The notes below the pieces were generated by a model. It searched no databases. It was not told where the DNA came from and worked only from the letters and a program-made list of their open reading frames with translations. A stretch of DNA of 41,589 nucleotides, taken from NCBI GenBank assembly GCA_029263455.1, contig JAJCXM010000009.1:1-41589 (forward strand), read 5' to 3'. The DNA is from Holophagae bacterium (GTDB lineage Bacteria; Acidobacteriota; Holophagae; Acanthopleuribacterales; Acanthopleuribacteraceae). Below are positions 6,057-15,089 of the stretch, in pieces (positions within the stretch are counted from its first letter, which is position 1; the number at the start of each line of letters is the position of its first letter). The translations under genes were made by a program, and so were the position numbers.

Positions 6057-8099
6057 TTAATGCCTTAGGGTCAGTTGCAATTCATATTTCCCAGGAAAAT
6101 ATTCCAAATCCTTGTCCTTAGCTCGAGTCAGTACGATACGGTATGACAACCCAAGAGGTTCAAGCTCGCGATCTAGGACTGCCTGCCAAGAATGACCTTG
6201 GACGTGGTCTGAATTCAAGGAGAGGTTTTTGAACGAGTCAAGGTCCTCATCACATGAGATATTAGATCTGTCTACCGTGTTCTGAATTAATGTTGCGAGT
6301 GTCCGTTGGCTAGGCAACATATGCCAAGTCCAAGCGATGATGCAGTCATCCGTAACTGGATCTATGTTAATGGGCTGTCCTTCAAGACCGACTTTAGTTT
6401 GACGGGATATTGATAAGATTTGTGAAAGAAGATCTTCGTAGGTTGTGTAGTTGAATGCACCATAGATCGGTGTCATAACCCTGTTTGTGTTGATTGGTAT
6501 ATTGGTTGCGTTAGATAGGTAGTTGAGGATATGTGTGATGGGTATTTCGTATGCGAAGAAAAGCTTTCGCTCATCAGGATCCCAGGGAATCATGGGGTTA
6601 GGTATGCGTTTGGTTTGCTCACTGGAATCAATGGTCTCAAACTTTAGTGTGAAATCCTGATCTTTAACCCACTCCGAATAAGATAGAGGTATCCGGGCGC
6701 TGTGAAAGTAGTAGTTGCTATCTATCCAGCTACCCAATTGAATCCACGGTTCCTCAGCAAATGAAGGATCATTGAAGATTACGGAAGTGTGGCTGCCTCC
6801 CCAAAATATGGCTGTGATTCTTGATTCAAGGAAATTTGTTGGTACTGGTGCCAATCCCTTTTTGTGTCCTGCTAGAGCGTGTATGGCATTCTCTCGAAGT
6901 TCTGAAAACGAATTGTTGTTGAGTGAATCGAATTCAATCATATTGAGCAGCGTTTGACGGTAAACCCTAGGGCTTATGTTTGTGTTTGCGTTGAGGTCCT
7001 CTATGAATGTCAATCCATTATCTGGCGCATATTTGGAATACTCTGGTGAACTAAGTAGATCGGGTTGCAACGCAGCGTACAGAAACAAAATACTCAGCGC
7101 TATTCCTGTAGCTGCCGCAAGTCGACCGAAGCTCAACATAGATCTGGAGCGCTTGCTTTTGTATGTCTTTAATAGAGCCAATACCTGGTCAGATGTAGGT
7201 CGATTCGCGATCTCAGGTTCTAAGCATTGAAGAGCTATTTCGCGGACAAAACTAATGGGCGACAGTTTGGGAGTGTTTCTGCTTGCGATGAAGATTCGAA
7301 TGGCATACAACCCGAAAATGAACATATCACTTTTAGAAGTAATTGATTGGGAAAAATGTTCTGGCGACGTCCAATTTGGATGGCCCTGTTCATCCAGCCT
7401 GCCTAAGTCGATAATTTTGATGGTGATTGAACCGTCTGTGGCCGTTTTAACCAGTACGTTGCTTGGGTTGGGGTCCTCGTGTGCATGGAAATTTGGAGTC
7501 ATGTCGGGTAATAGTGCTGATAGCTTTGTGTGAATCGAACTCAGACCTTGGGCAAACGCAATAAGGAAATCGATAACGTTCTCGTTGCTACGGAAGAGTC
7601 CGCGACGAAAAGTAGCGAATGGGTAGCCGTTGGTATCCTTAGCTAGTGACCAACTAGGCTGATGTGATGCGTAAAATGACAGGTTATGTGCATCAGTGTG
7701 GATAGTTATAGCTGCGCCCGTTCTAGTTTTGAAGATATGCTTATTTGCTGGGGCTGTTTGCGTATATTTAGACTCGAATATCTGTTGCGTTTTTTCGATC
7801 CACTCAAGAACTAATACTTGGAATGGCACCTCGGATTGAGGATTGGGCCATAGATCTCTTGGAAGATCCACGATCGCGTAAACGCGAACAATGTCATCAT
7901 CAACCAGTCCATGGCTCTTTAATATCTCAGGGTCGTTTCTTGGCAGGATTTTTCCGCAAATAGGTCGAATAGAGGCTCCTATTTGCTCCGTCCCTTTCCA
8001 AACCGTATACCTATTCTCTACTTTGCTAGTAAATGTGTATGGCCCGATGGAAAATTGTTCGCAAGTACTAAGCTTGCCTTCTACTCGTTGCTGTTCCAT
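6057..8099 (-). CDS. Transmembrane Ser/Thr-kinase-like protein with secretin/STN-like ectodomain
   Basis: A 680-residue protein. Residues about 170-312 match the C-lobe of Hanks-type kinases: HED at 207-209 with Asn214 (HxDxxxxN), DLG at 231-233 (DFG variant), SPE at 245-247 (APE variant), SDMFIFG around 257-263, and RPT at 300-302. The N-lobe is hard to recognise: no clear glycine loop or VAxK lysine, so activity is uncertain. A transmembrane segment lies at about 326-343. The remaining 335 residues face outside. They contain two segments (about 519-560 and 599-655) that resemble the STN domain of secretins and TonB receptors, e.g. the SWQAVLDRELEPLGLSYRI box. It is translationally coupled to the gene at 8081 (19-base overlap). 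It may be a sensor, or a pseudokinase scaffold. Confidence 0.72.
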   Translation of the reverse strand: MEQQRVEGKLSTCEQFSIGPYTFTSKVENRYTVWKGTEQIGASIRPICGKILPRNDPEILKSHGLVDDDIVRVYAIVDLPRDLWPNPQSEVPFQVLVLEWIEKTQQIFESKYTQTAPANKHIFKTRTGAAITIHTDAHNLSFYASHQPSWSLAKDTNGYPFATFRRGLFRSNENVIDFLIAFAQGLSSIHTKLSALLPDMTPNFHAHEDPNPSNVLVKTATDGSITIKIIDLGRLDEQGHPNWTSPEHFSQSITSKSDMFIFGLYAIRIFIASRNTPKLSPISFVREIALQCLEPEIANRPTSDQVLALLKTYKSKRSRSMLSFGRLAAATGIALSILFLYAALQPDLLSSPEYSKYAPDNGLTFIEDLNANTNISPRVYRQTLLNMIEFDSLNNNSFSELRENAIHALAGHKKGLAPVPTNFLESRITAIFWGGSHTSVIFNDPSFAEEPWIQLGSWIDSNYYFHSARIPLSYSEWVKDQDFTLKFETIDSSEQTKRIPNPMIPWDPDERKLFFAYEIPITHILNYLSNATNIPINTNRVMTPIYGAFNYTTYEDLLSQILSISRQTKVGLEGQPINIDPVTDDCIIAWTWHMLPSQRTLATLIQNTVDRSNISCDEDLDSFKNLSLNSDHVQGHSWQAVLDRELEPLGLSYRIVLTRAKDKDLEYFPGKYELQLTLRH

Positions 8100-8656
8100 A
8101 TGTTTTCAAAAAAGTACGGTACAAATACCTTCATATCAAGAAGCCATGTTCGGTCAGGTTCTGAAAACCAAAATCCACATGTGTCTCGTCCATTTAGGCC
8201 AACCTTAGTTTCAATATAATTCGGAAGAAATCGATCATATTGGGTGAACGGAGGAAATGTTTTGGAAACATGGGTCCATCTGAAGATCCCGTCGAGTTTG
8301 ATTAAGTCGTTGGTATTGGTTATATGGTCGGGTATCTCCAAGATGTCAATCCGATCAATGAGTTTCTGAAAATAGGCACGAATCTTTTTGGGAACAACAA
8401 CCCAAGTGCCTCCTGTCTTCTTAACTGAACCATCCTCTTGTAGTGTTTGCAAATCGGATCCGAGAAGTCGCTGCAAATGATAGGTTTGTATTTCTGGCGC
8501 TCCCTTAGCCGCCAAGATTTCGTTCATTTTGGCTTTTAGCTCCGTCCACCTAACGAGCTGCGGAACTTCGAACGCCTGTTCGAGGGATTTGCCTTCAAGA
8601 GACTCCAGGGGTTTGGTCACTATGTCTGGGAATTCATATATGTTGTCGTTGGTCAT
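8081..8656 (-). CDS. Unknown protein upstream of the kinase-like gene
   Basis: A 191-residue protein that I do not recognise. It is soluble, with no signal peptide and a charged N-terminal half (LKAKMNEILAAKGAPEIQTYHLQRLLG) that could form a helical DNA- or protein-binding bundle. The C-terminal half is aromatic-rich (FRWTHVSKTFPPFTQYDRFLP). GGAGG lies about 10 bases before the ATG at 8656. It overlaps the kinase-like gene by 19 bases, so the two form an operon and may be a regulator-receptor or substrate-kinase pair. It is transcribed divergently from the transfer operon at 8821, from the same 164-base intergenic region. Confidence 0.7.
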   Translation of the reverse strand: MTNDNIYEFPDIVTKPLESLEGKSLEQAFEVPQLVRWTELKAKMNEILAAKGAPEIQTYHLQRLLGSDLQTLQEDGSVKKTGGTWVVVPKKIRAYFQKLIDRIDILEIPDHITNTNDLIKLDGIFRWTHVSKTFPPFTQYDRFLPNYIETKVGLNGRDTCGFWFSEPDRTWLLDMKVFVPYFFENIWNSNE

Positions 8657-8695
8657 GGATGCGCGCCTCCAGGGTCAAGTATAACTGCTTTCCTG

Positions 8696-8784
8696 AAAGA
8701 TCGGAATCGCAAAGTGATCTTTTCGCTTGACAGATTTACATATGTGATTAAAATGATTGAAAGATTAAATATAACGCAAGATCT
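8696..8784 (+). promoter_or_regulatory. Promoter/operator region of the transfer operon
   Basis: A -35 TTGACA (8727-8732), 16-base spacer and TAAAAT (8749-8754) face the transfer operon. Inverted repeat AAAGATC (8696-8702) / GATCTTT (8716-8722) lies just upstream, and a third copy, AAGATCTTT, lies downstream of the -10 at about 8776-8784. The motif repeats around the promoter suggest a repressor operator. Confidence 0.55.
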
Positions 8785-8820
8785 TTAGTGCAAATGTTGA
8801 TCATGCGGGAGGGGTGATTT

Positions 8821-9216
8821 ATGGATTCTTCATTTGGAATCATATATCGATACAGAATACTCCTAGTCATCCTGGGAACAACCAACGCGTTGGCGTTCAT
8901 GGCCTATTTCTCATTCTTCTCACAAATCCAGGTGGTCGACCGCTTGCAGCACCATATGAAAGCGATGGTTGAGTCTCATCGCTTGGTACTCATCGCTCAA
9001 ACCGAAGAGAAAGAACTCTTACGACTCGCTTATCAACACTTGGGCCTGGCGTTCCGGTCCCAATCATCGGGAGACGACCCAACCGGCCACATCCTCCGGT
9101 TTAACGAACTTTTCGAGCAATACGAGCAATCGAGGAATCGTGCCGAACGGGTCTCTAAAACACTCGAACGCCAGGTCACCCATTTTGCGCAACTCCTAGA
9201 AGGGGAGGAGACATGA
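8821..9216 (+). CDS. Small membrane-anchored protein, first gene of the transfer operon
   Basis: A 131-residue protein with one N-terminal transmembrane segment (residues about 12-33, ILLVILGTTNALAFMAYFSF) and a long hydrophilic helical tail rich in Glu, Arg and Gln, probably coiled coil. A strong site, GGGAGGGG, precedes the ATG. Its stop overlaps the next start (ATGA). No family is recognised. Position and topology suggest an accessory inner-membrane subunit of the conjugation apparatus. Confidence 0.72.
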   Translation: MDSSFGIIYRYRILLVILGTTNALAFMAYFSFFSQIQVVDRLQHHMKAMVESHRLVLIAQTEEKELLRLAYQHLGLAFRSQSSGDDPTGHILRFNELFEQYEQSRNRAERVSKTLERQVTHFAQLLEGEET

Positions 9217-10532
9217 AACGCCTCATCCTGATCTTTTCATCCATGCCACTTTTGGCAGAGCCCGATATGGTGTTTGTTCGTGCGCTTGAGCCGGTAACGA
9301 GTGCCTTGTCTGGTTATGCGTTGCAGGTTTTCGCCATTGGGCTAACTTGGCATGTTGCGATGGCATTTTACTTTCGGACTCAAGGTGATGCGGGCCCGGA
9401 CAAGAGTCGGTCCCACATGTGGTCAGCCATCTTGGGTTTGCCTATCTATCTCATCATCTTTGTACCGACAACCCGTTCGAGTATTCAAACCGTGGATTAT
9501 GAAGACATTCATGTGCCATTAGGCACCTACGTCATTGAACGGTTGATGGCGATCTCAGATGGCATCAGCGCCCGCGTGATTACGGCGGGATCGCAAGATA
9601 TTGACGAACTTGGCGATTTGGAAACGACACAGGCATTGGGGATGTTTCTCAGGAACAGAGTTGTTTGGACTTCCATGATCGGGGAAGCCTTAGCAACGCG
9701 TCGAACGACGTATGGCTTGAGCGACGAATCAGACGAAGGTGAAATCGAGTATGACGAGGATGGTCGGCCATGGTGGAGAAACCCTTGGGTGGCCGTCGGT
9801 TTAGGCGGCCCACTTGGGTTGGCCATGACAGGTGTGGCGGGAGCCGCTGATATCGCGACGGATGGCATTTCGTCAGCAATGGATGGCGTATTCCGGTTTG
9901 CGGGACTAGCGATCAACTCTCCACTTACGGTGGTGGTTTGGGCGGCTACCGCGATCGTTGGCGTGGTCGTGAGCGGGCTGCACGGCATGCTGCGATATTT
10001 GCCGGCATTCGCATGGGCGGTCTTTCTGGTTCTCGCCCCGTTTGTTTATCTATTAAGAGGGAAGGGTGGCTTTGGCACGATCATCCACTTTTTCCTCGGC
10101 GTCTCATTGATCAAACCGGCCATGTATATCGTCGTGATGTTGGGCTTCCTTTTGATTGAGACGACCATGGCTGATTCATGGGCCGCTGCATTGGGCAGCT
10201 TGTCCGACAGCTTTTATGGCCAAAGTACCCAGATACAAGTCGCCAGTTATATCAATGATAACGGGAGCATTCCCGGGCTTGATCTGATTCCAATCCTTGG
10301 GATCTTCCTGGGCATGTTGCTCTCATTGATTGTCGCTCCGGTCATGACGTTTAAGTTTCTCACGGCTCAGGGCGGTGAGTTGGCGTCTGGATTCGCGGCA
10401 GCGGCCACCATGCTCATGGTGCAAACCCGGTCATTCCTAACACGCGGCGTGAAATCAGCCGTGGCCCCGGCAACGGCGCCGATCGCGGCCGCATCGAAAG
10501 TGGTTCCGCCAGCACTGGGAGGTAACTCATGA
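9213..10532 (+). CDS. Polytopic membrane protein, VirB6/TrbL-like
   Basis: A 439-residue protein with a signal-like start and several transmembrane stretches, e.g. around residues 30-50, 67-83, 220-280, 285-310 and 350-385. It includes glycine-rich hydrophobic runs typical of the VirB6/TrbL/TraG-N polytopic channel subunits. An acidic loop (SDESDEGEIEYDEDGRP) lies near residues 170-190. Placement just before a VirB5-like protein and near VirB4 supports the VirB6 role. No diagnostic motif exists for this family, so the call rests on topology and context. The stop overlaps the next ATG. Confidence 0.62.
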   Translation: MKRLILIFSSMPLLAEPDMVFVRALEPVTSALSGYALQVFAIGLTWHVAMAFYFRTQGDAGPDKSRSHMWSAILGLPIYLIIFVPTTRSSIQTVDYEDIHVPLGTYVIERLMAISDGISARVITAGSQDIDELGDLETTQALGMFLRNRVVWTSMIGEALATRRTTYGLSDESDEGEIEYDEDGRPWWRNPWVAVGLGGPLGLAMTGVAGAADIATDGISSAMDGVFRFAGLAINSPLTVVVWAATAIVGVVVSGLHGMLRYLPAFAWAVFLVLAPFVYLLRGKGGFGTIIHFFLGVSLIKPAMYIVVMLGFLLIETTMADSWAAALGSLSDSFYGQSTQIQVASYINDNGSIPGLDLIPILGIFLGMLLSLIVAPVMTFKFLTAQGGELASGFAAAATMLMVQTRSFLTRGVKSAVAPATAPIAAASKVVPPALGGNS

Positions 10533-11620
10533 TCGCTCGTTTTGTTGACCAAGCGTTTTCTTTGTTTGAAATCCACATCCTGACAGCGACGATCCACGTT
10601 CATCGAAAAGTAAAAAAGGCCTTGGCCGTCTGCCTGATTAGTGTCTGTTGCATCTACCCAGTTGGCGTGAAAGCGGACATCTGGGGCATCGACATTGTGA
10701 GCAGTTTTGGATCGTGGTTCCAGACCATCAAGTCTTGGTACCTAGAGCACAAGGGTGTCATCGATGGCGCGAAGCAAGTCTATTCGCTTTACATGCAGTA
10801 CCAAGCGATTGACGAAGATGCCTTGTTAGATGCGACGACTCTGCTAATCGAACGAGAAGTGATTGATTTCTTCTTAGATCAGGTTCCTTTCCTGATGGAT
10901 GAATCCGCTGTCTCATTAGCTAACTACCTGGACGGTCGAACCAACAAACTCGAATTCCGACCCCGTCTGCCCACGGATTCCATTTGGGCGCCAGTAGGGG
11001 AGTGGGACATCGAAAAGGGGCTGTTCTTAATGTTTGACCCCTTTAGCCCCGTCAATTACGAAGGGCATCTCGATGGTGAAACGGATCTTGAACGTCAATT
11101 ACGATTAGAGTCTGCTCGAGAGTGGTCGAAAGTAGCCAGCGAAGCCATGCGCTGGTACCGCAAACGCAATGTCCGGATCAAGCACGAAGTCGCACGCGTC
11201 GAATACGCGGTCAAGGTGTTTGATCGCGCGTTCGGTCAGTTTTCGATGAACATGTTGGGCTTTGCTCAGGATGCTTCAGGCGGATATCACGCGATCTACA
11301 CCAACTCCGATGTTGCCGCGATGGCGATCAACTACGCGGTCGGGTTTGATGTGGCCGGCTCCAATCGATTTAATCAAATGGTCTCTCAGATCAAAGGTCG
11401 TATGGGTGCGTTTGTGGCGAACCGCAAAGAAGCGGCCGCCAAGTACTTGGAACGCTTGAGAAGGGCCTATGAGCAGAACCACCAGATGATGGACCGGCTC
11501 AACGAGTTGATGAGCCGAAGATGGGGGTTGGAACGCCATCGCCATCAGTTCATGTTGCGCAAGGTCCATAAAGACTACTTGGACAATGCCTTTTCAACCC
11601 TGGTACAGGGAGCCGGCTGA
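10529..11620 (+). CDS. VirB5/TrbJ-like periplasmic T4SS protein
   Basis: A 363-residue protein with a hydrophobic signal (KKALAVCLISVCCIYPVGVKA) ending around residue 50. The actual start could therefore be later than the ATG at 10529, but that ATG overlaps the upstream stop by ATGA. The mature part starts with WGIDIVSSFGSWFQTIKSWY and continues as a long, largely helical protein (QVYSLYMQYQ...). This resembles TrbJ/VirB5 proteins, which are helical and act at the pilus tip or in channel assembly. The assignment comes from architecture and neighbours rather than a motif. The stop overlaps the next ATG by one base (TGATG). Confidence 0.55.
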   Translation: MIARFVDQAFSLFEIHILTATIHVHRKVKKALAVCLISVCCIYPVGVKADIWGIDIVSSFGSWFQTIKSWYLEHKGVIDGAKQVYSLYMQYQAIDEDALLDATTLLIEREVIDFFLDQVPFLMDESAVSLANYLDGRTNKLEFRPRLPTDSIWAPVGEWDIEKGLFLMFDPFSPVNYEGHLDGETDLERQLRLESAREWSKVASEAMRWYRKRNVRIKHEVARVEYAVKVFDRAFGQFSMNMLGFAQDASGGYHAIYTNSDVAAMAINYAVGFDVAGSNRFNQMVSQIKGRMGAFVANRKEAAAKYLERLRRAYEQNHQMMDRLNELMSRRWGLERHRHQFMLRKVHKDYLDNAFSTLVQGAG

Positions 11621-11898
11621 TGCGTTACCAAAGTCTGGGCCATCCTCATACCATCAAGCTCCCTTTTGACTTAGAAGTGCGCATCATCCGAGTCGTTATC
11701 TTTGTGCTAGCAATGCCTGCGATCGCGTTCGCCATCGATGTCACGCCGGCCAATGCCGTTATTCCAGGCGGCTTTGTGTCTCGCCTGGTTGTCCTCGAAT
11801 TTATCGGTGCCATGGTTTCACGTTTCACATTGGAAACCTCGCCTACTAAATCTTCGCTTGATACGCGTATGTGGGGCCGTCGGGGGCTCGAGCCATGA
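11620..11898 (+). CDS. Small membrane protein, candidate VirB3/TraL-like
   Basis: A 92-residue protein with two hydrophobic segments (about residues 24-41 and 47-68). VirB3-like subunits are small bitopic or polytopic proteins encoded just before the VirB4 ATPase, and here two small membrane genes (this one and 11895) precede VirB4. Which of the two is VirB3 cannot be decided from the sequence. The start overlaps the upstream stop and the stop overlaps the next start (ATGA). Confidence 0.6.
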   Translation: MRYQSLGHPHTIKLPFDLEVRIIRVVIFVLAMPAIAFAIDVTPANAVIPGGFVSRLVVLEFIGAMVSRFTLETSPTKSSLDTRMWGRRGLEP

Positions 11899-12179
11899 AA
11901 ACAACCTTGTTTGCCATGGCCATCGCTTGCAGCTTGAGCGGTCATCCGACCTGGATGCTGTTTCCCCTTTCGGCCCTCGTATATGTGGTGGCAAAGCCGC
12001 ACTTTCATCCACTCGCGGTGCTCGGTGCCATGGGCGCCGGCGCATTCGTGATGGCCCAAAGCCAACTGGGTGAGATGGCTCCGATGCTTCCCGCCATTTG
12101 GTTACTACTCTTTACGTCCGCGCTCGTTCGGGCGACGTTGCCAAGGTTCTTTCAATGGATGCGAAGGGGTGACCTGTGA
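11895..12179 (+). CDS. Small polytopic membrane protein, candidate VirB3/TraL- or VirB2-like
   Basis: A 94-residue protein with three hydrophobic segments (MKTTLFAMAIACSL, WMLFPLSALVYVV, LAVLGAMGAGAFVMA) and a basic C-terminus (RFFQWMRRGDL). ATG at 11895 overlaps the upstream stop, and its own stop overlaps the GTG of the VirB4-like gene. The immediate VirB4 linkage favours VirB3/TraL. Confidence 0.6.
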   Translation: MKTTLFAMAIACSLSGHPTWMLFPLSALVYVVAKPHFHPLAVLGAMGAGAFVMAQSQLGEMAPMLPAIWLLLFTSALVRATLPRFFQWMRRGDL

Positions 12180-14905
12180 AGTCCTTAACCCTTGTGGTGG
12201 AGATCCTGGTTTCGCTGCTGGTCGCGGCCATACTGGGATTTGCACTAACAGGCCTGGTCCGATTGGCTGGTGTCGCTATTCCTGCCACACTAGTGATGTG
12301 GGTGATGGTCGCCGCAACCGCCTTGGCCGCGGCCTTGCCCATTGCGCTACGCCTACGCGGATTCCTTATGCGCTGGTCGGCCTCAGCCCCGTACTTGAGC
12401 CTGAAAGATAATTTGGCCGGTTTGCAGATCGATGAAACCTGCGATTGGGTTGTTTCAACAAATGAAGGGCTCCGAGCCCTCGTGCAAATCGATTGGCCAG
12501 AAGGGGAGCGCTACTTAAGTGGTCGTCCTCTAGAACCTACCGTTCGACGCTTGCTAAGGCGTCCGCTTGCATCCATCCACGTGTTTGAGGGCCATTCTGC
12601 TCCCTTGTCTTATAGCTCCGACGAGGTTGAGCCTATCCTACAAACACTCATACGCCGAGAAAATCAACGGCTTGGTCAGCTCCTCCGCCAACCGCCGTTA
12701 CGGGTACATGTCTCGGTGGCTGTGGAAGATCAAGCGGACGCTGATGCGCTTTTAGAAGATCGTCGCATTCAACCCTTACCTTATATGGAATATCTAGCCG
12801 AATTCCTCGGCGTTCCCTTTGTGAATGGTCCTGAATCAGCTTGCGTGGCGCTAGAGGGGATCCCGGGCCGCATCTCGACGGCTGGCGGTACTTTCATGCC
12901 ACTCGTCCTCGCGGAATATTTGGACAGCAAACATGAGGCGAACCGCGCGCAATATGACGAGCTCAAGGACTATTTGGGTGATCGACGCTTGATGTTGCAG
13001 TATGTGTCTATGCCCTTTGGGGGGATGGAACACACCCGCATGGCTGTCCTTCAGGGTCTAGAACGCATGATCATGGCGAAGGGTCAGCTTGAGCAGGAAC
13101 TCAAAGAAAGCCAGTCGCTCTATCAAGAGATCAAAGTACTCAAGCATACCGACCATCCCCCGCGGCGTTTGTTGACGGTGGTCTGGGTCGAGGTCTTGGA
13201 TGATGAGCGCGCGAGCCGCCTCAAGGATCGAGTCTCGGAATTCATGTTGAGTCAGGGTCGCAAATACGTTTCGGTATCGCCGGCTCGGGCTTGCGGCCTG
13301 TATGCGAGTTTGTATCCGGGCGTTGAAAGCTTTGCAGCCGGTCGATCTTATGGTGCCGGCATCCCAGGATCTGAAGAAGAAGTGTCCAAGGAACTCGAAC
13401 AGGTTAGACGGTGGCAGGGCGATGACCGACCGACGTTGATCCTCGAGGATGGCCGCGGCCATTCCATAGGTCATTCGATGTGGCAGGGCAATAATTACAA
13501 TTCGATCACCGTGGGTCCCTCTGGATCCGGCAAATCCCTGTTGTTGAGTGTTCAAGTAGCTGTTCATCTGGCGGACTCTTCCCTCAACAAAGCGTTACTG
13601 GTCGATTACGGCGGCAGCTTCGATGGGCTGGTCGAAGCGCTTGAAGGACAGATCATCTCGAAGTCGTCCAAAGATCGAGTGTCTTTCTCACCGATCCCGA
13701 GATTTCAAGCCACGATTGACCCCACCGCGTTTTATGCGGAATTCCCCGGATCAGGGGAAGTGGAGCTCCAACAAGCACGCCGCGAGCAAGAAGACCAGGC
13801 GAACGCGTTACGCAAGTATGCGTTGACGCTGATTCTGAACCACCTGGTCCCTGGAAACAGCGTTGCCTTTTCGAACACACTCGAACAATGCTGGGGTGAA
13901 TATCTGGTATGGGCTCAGCCGATCGAACGATTGGTAGATCAGCTTAGCCAAGGCGTTGAGTGGGTGAAAGAACATCAGTCCTCAGCCACGGATGAAGCGG
14001 AACGTCAAAGTTATGAGTCGCTGGCTTGGATCCTTCGTGAGCTCGTGAGTCTGGAGAAAGTTAGTTCCTTCATCGGTGACTCGAAAGTTGATCTTTTTGG
14101 GGCTCGGGTTACGAGCATCAATATGGACGGCTTCACGCCCGAGGAGAAAGCGCAGCTGGTCGGGCTTATCGCTTTGCAAGTCAACGAAACGTTTGCACGA
14201 GCAACGACAGGCCGCACGTTGTTGGTCTTTGATGAAGCTCATATGTTCACGGTTAACGCGGACAAGAGCTGTTCCGCGATCGGCAAGCTGATCGGTGAGA
14301 ATCAACGATTGACGCGTAAATACGGAGCTTCTCAGATCCTCGCCAGCCAAAACACCACCGATCTACCCAAAGAACTGATCGATAACTCCAACCATCACTA
14401 CATCAACCGTTTGGGCAAGAACGATTTATGCGAAGGTTTTTGGGTGGATGAGCCCGAGATTCTGGCTCATGCTCGGCAAGCCGCCGCAGTGCAAGAGTGC
14501 GGGCATAGCTGGGTACATTTGGGCTCCAATGAGTTGCAGGGTGTCTATCGCTGCGTGCTGGATCCGGTTTGGATCTACACCTTTGAATCCGGCAAGGTGC
14601 TCAAGAATTTGATGCGCATGGCGTGTGTCCTGATCGACGTCGCGAATTTCGCGGAGCTCGGCATTGCGGTCCATGGGGATGACACGAAACTGATCCCCAT
14701 CGGTGGACCCGAATTCACGAGACGCATCGCGCTTCAACTTACAGACGCGTACCGTGCCGTATGTGATGTATTGCCCGTTTTAGACAGCACGGAAGGCAAA
14801 CGTCTGCTTAATCACTTCATCCATCAACGTCCCGATTGGGAGCAACTGCTTCGATCCCCACGGGCCTTGCAAGACTGGCTCGAACACCTAGAACACGTGG
14901 CCTAA
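12176..14905 (+). CDS. VirB4/TraC-like conjugation ATPase
   Basis: The main energy-providing ATPase of the conjugative T4SS at the inner-membrane base. Its 909 residues start with two hydrophobic segments (about 5-50), as in VirB4 proteins fused to or anchored by an N-terminal membrane portion. The ATPase domain has Walker A GPSGSGKS at 447-454 and Walker B LLVFDEAH with Asp686-Glu687, followed by a GASQILASQN-type segment around 720. Start GTG at 12176 overlaps the previous stop (GTGA). This is the most secure T4SS marker in the window. The N-terminal membrane part resembles TrbE/TraC-type proteins. Confidence 0.92.
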   Translation: MKSLTLVVEILVSLLVAAILGFALTGLVRLAGVAIPATLVMWVMVAATALAAALPIALRLRGFLMRWSASAPYLSLKDNLAGLQIDETCDWVVSTNEGLRALVQIDWPEGERYLSGRPLEPTVRRLLRRPLASIHVFEGHSAPLSYSSDEVEPILQTLIRRENQRLGQLLRQPPLRVHVSVAVEDQADADALLEDRRIQPLPYMEYLAEFLGVPFVNGPESACVALEGIPGRISTAGGTFMPLVLAEYLDSKHEANRAQYDELKDYLGDRRLMLQYVSMPFGGMEHTRMAVLQGLERMIMAKGQLEQELKESQSLYQEIKVLKHTDHPPRRLLTVVWVEVLDDERASRLKDRVSEFMLSQGRKYVSVSPARACGLYASLYPGVESFAAGRSYGAGIPGSEEEVSKELEQVRRWQGDDRPTLILEDGRGHSIGHSMWQGNNYNSITVGPSGSGKSLLLSVQVAVHLADSSLNKALLVDYGGSFDGLVEALEGQIISKSSKDRVSFSPIPRFQATIDPTAFYAEFPGSGEVELQQARREQEDQANALRKYALTLILNHLVPGNSVAFSNTLEQCWGEYLVWAQPIERLVDQLSQGVEWVKEHQSSATDEAERQSYESLAWILRELVSLEKVSSFIGDSKVDLFGARVTSINMDGFTPEEKAQLVGLIALQVNETFARATTGRTLLVFDEAHMFTVNADKSCSAIGKLIGENQRLTRKYGASQILASQNTTDLPKELIDNSNHHYINRLGKNDLCEGFWVDEPEILAHARQAAAVQECGHSWVHLGSNELQGVYRCVLDPVWIYTFESGKVLKNLMRMACVLIDVANFAELGIAVHGDDTKLIPIGGPEFTRRIALQLTDAYRAVCDVLPVLDSTEGKRLLNHFIHQRPDWEQLLRSPRALQDWLEHLEHVA

Positions 14906-14915
14906 GGAGGAACCC

Positions 14916-15089
14916 ATGGCCCATTTAGTTGGAAACGATTTTGGACAAGACCCACGATCTCTTTTGTTTGGATATGGTCATAGTTTCAGCGATGAATTGG
15001 AACGCCTCGATGCGGGTTTCTTCGAGGATGCCGAAGTCGAGGAGCTTGAACGAGCGATTGACGAGATAGGCAGTGAGGGTTGGACATGA
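14916..15089 (+). CDS. Small acidic protein between VirB4- and VirB8-like genes
   Basis: A 57-residue soluble protein, very acidic in the second half (FFEDAEVEELERAIDEIG). It has an excellent ribosome-binding site (AAGGAGGA) and a stop that overlaps the ATG of the next gene (ATGA). These signals make it a real gene despite its size. No family is recognised. Confidence 0.7.
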   Translation: MAHLVGNDFGQDPRSLLFGYGHSFSDELERLDAGFFEDAEVEELERAIDEIGSEGWT

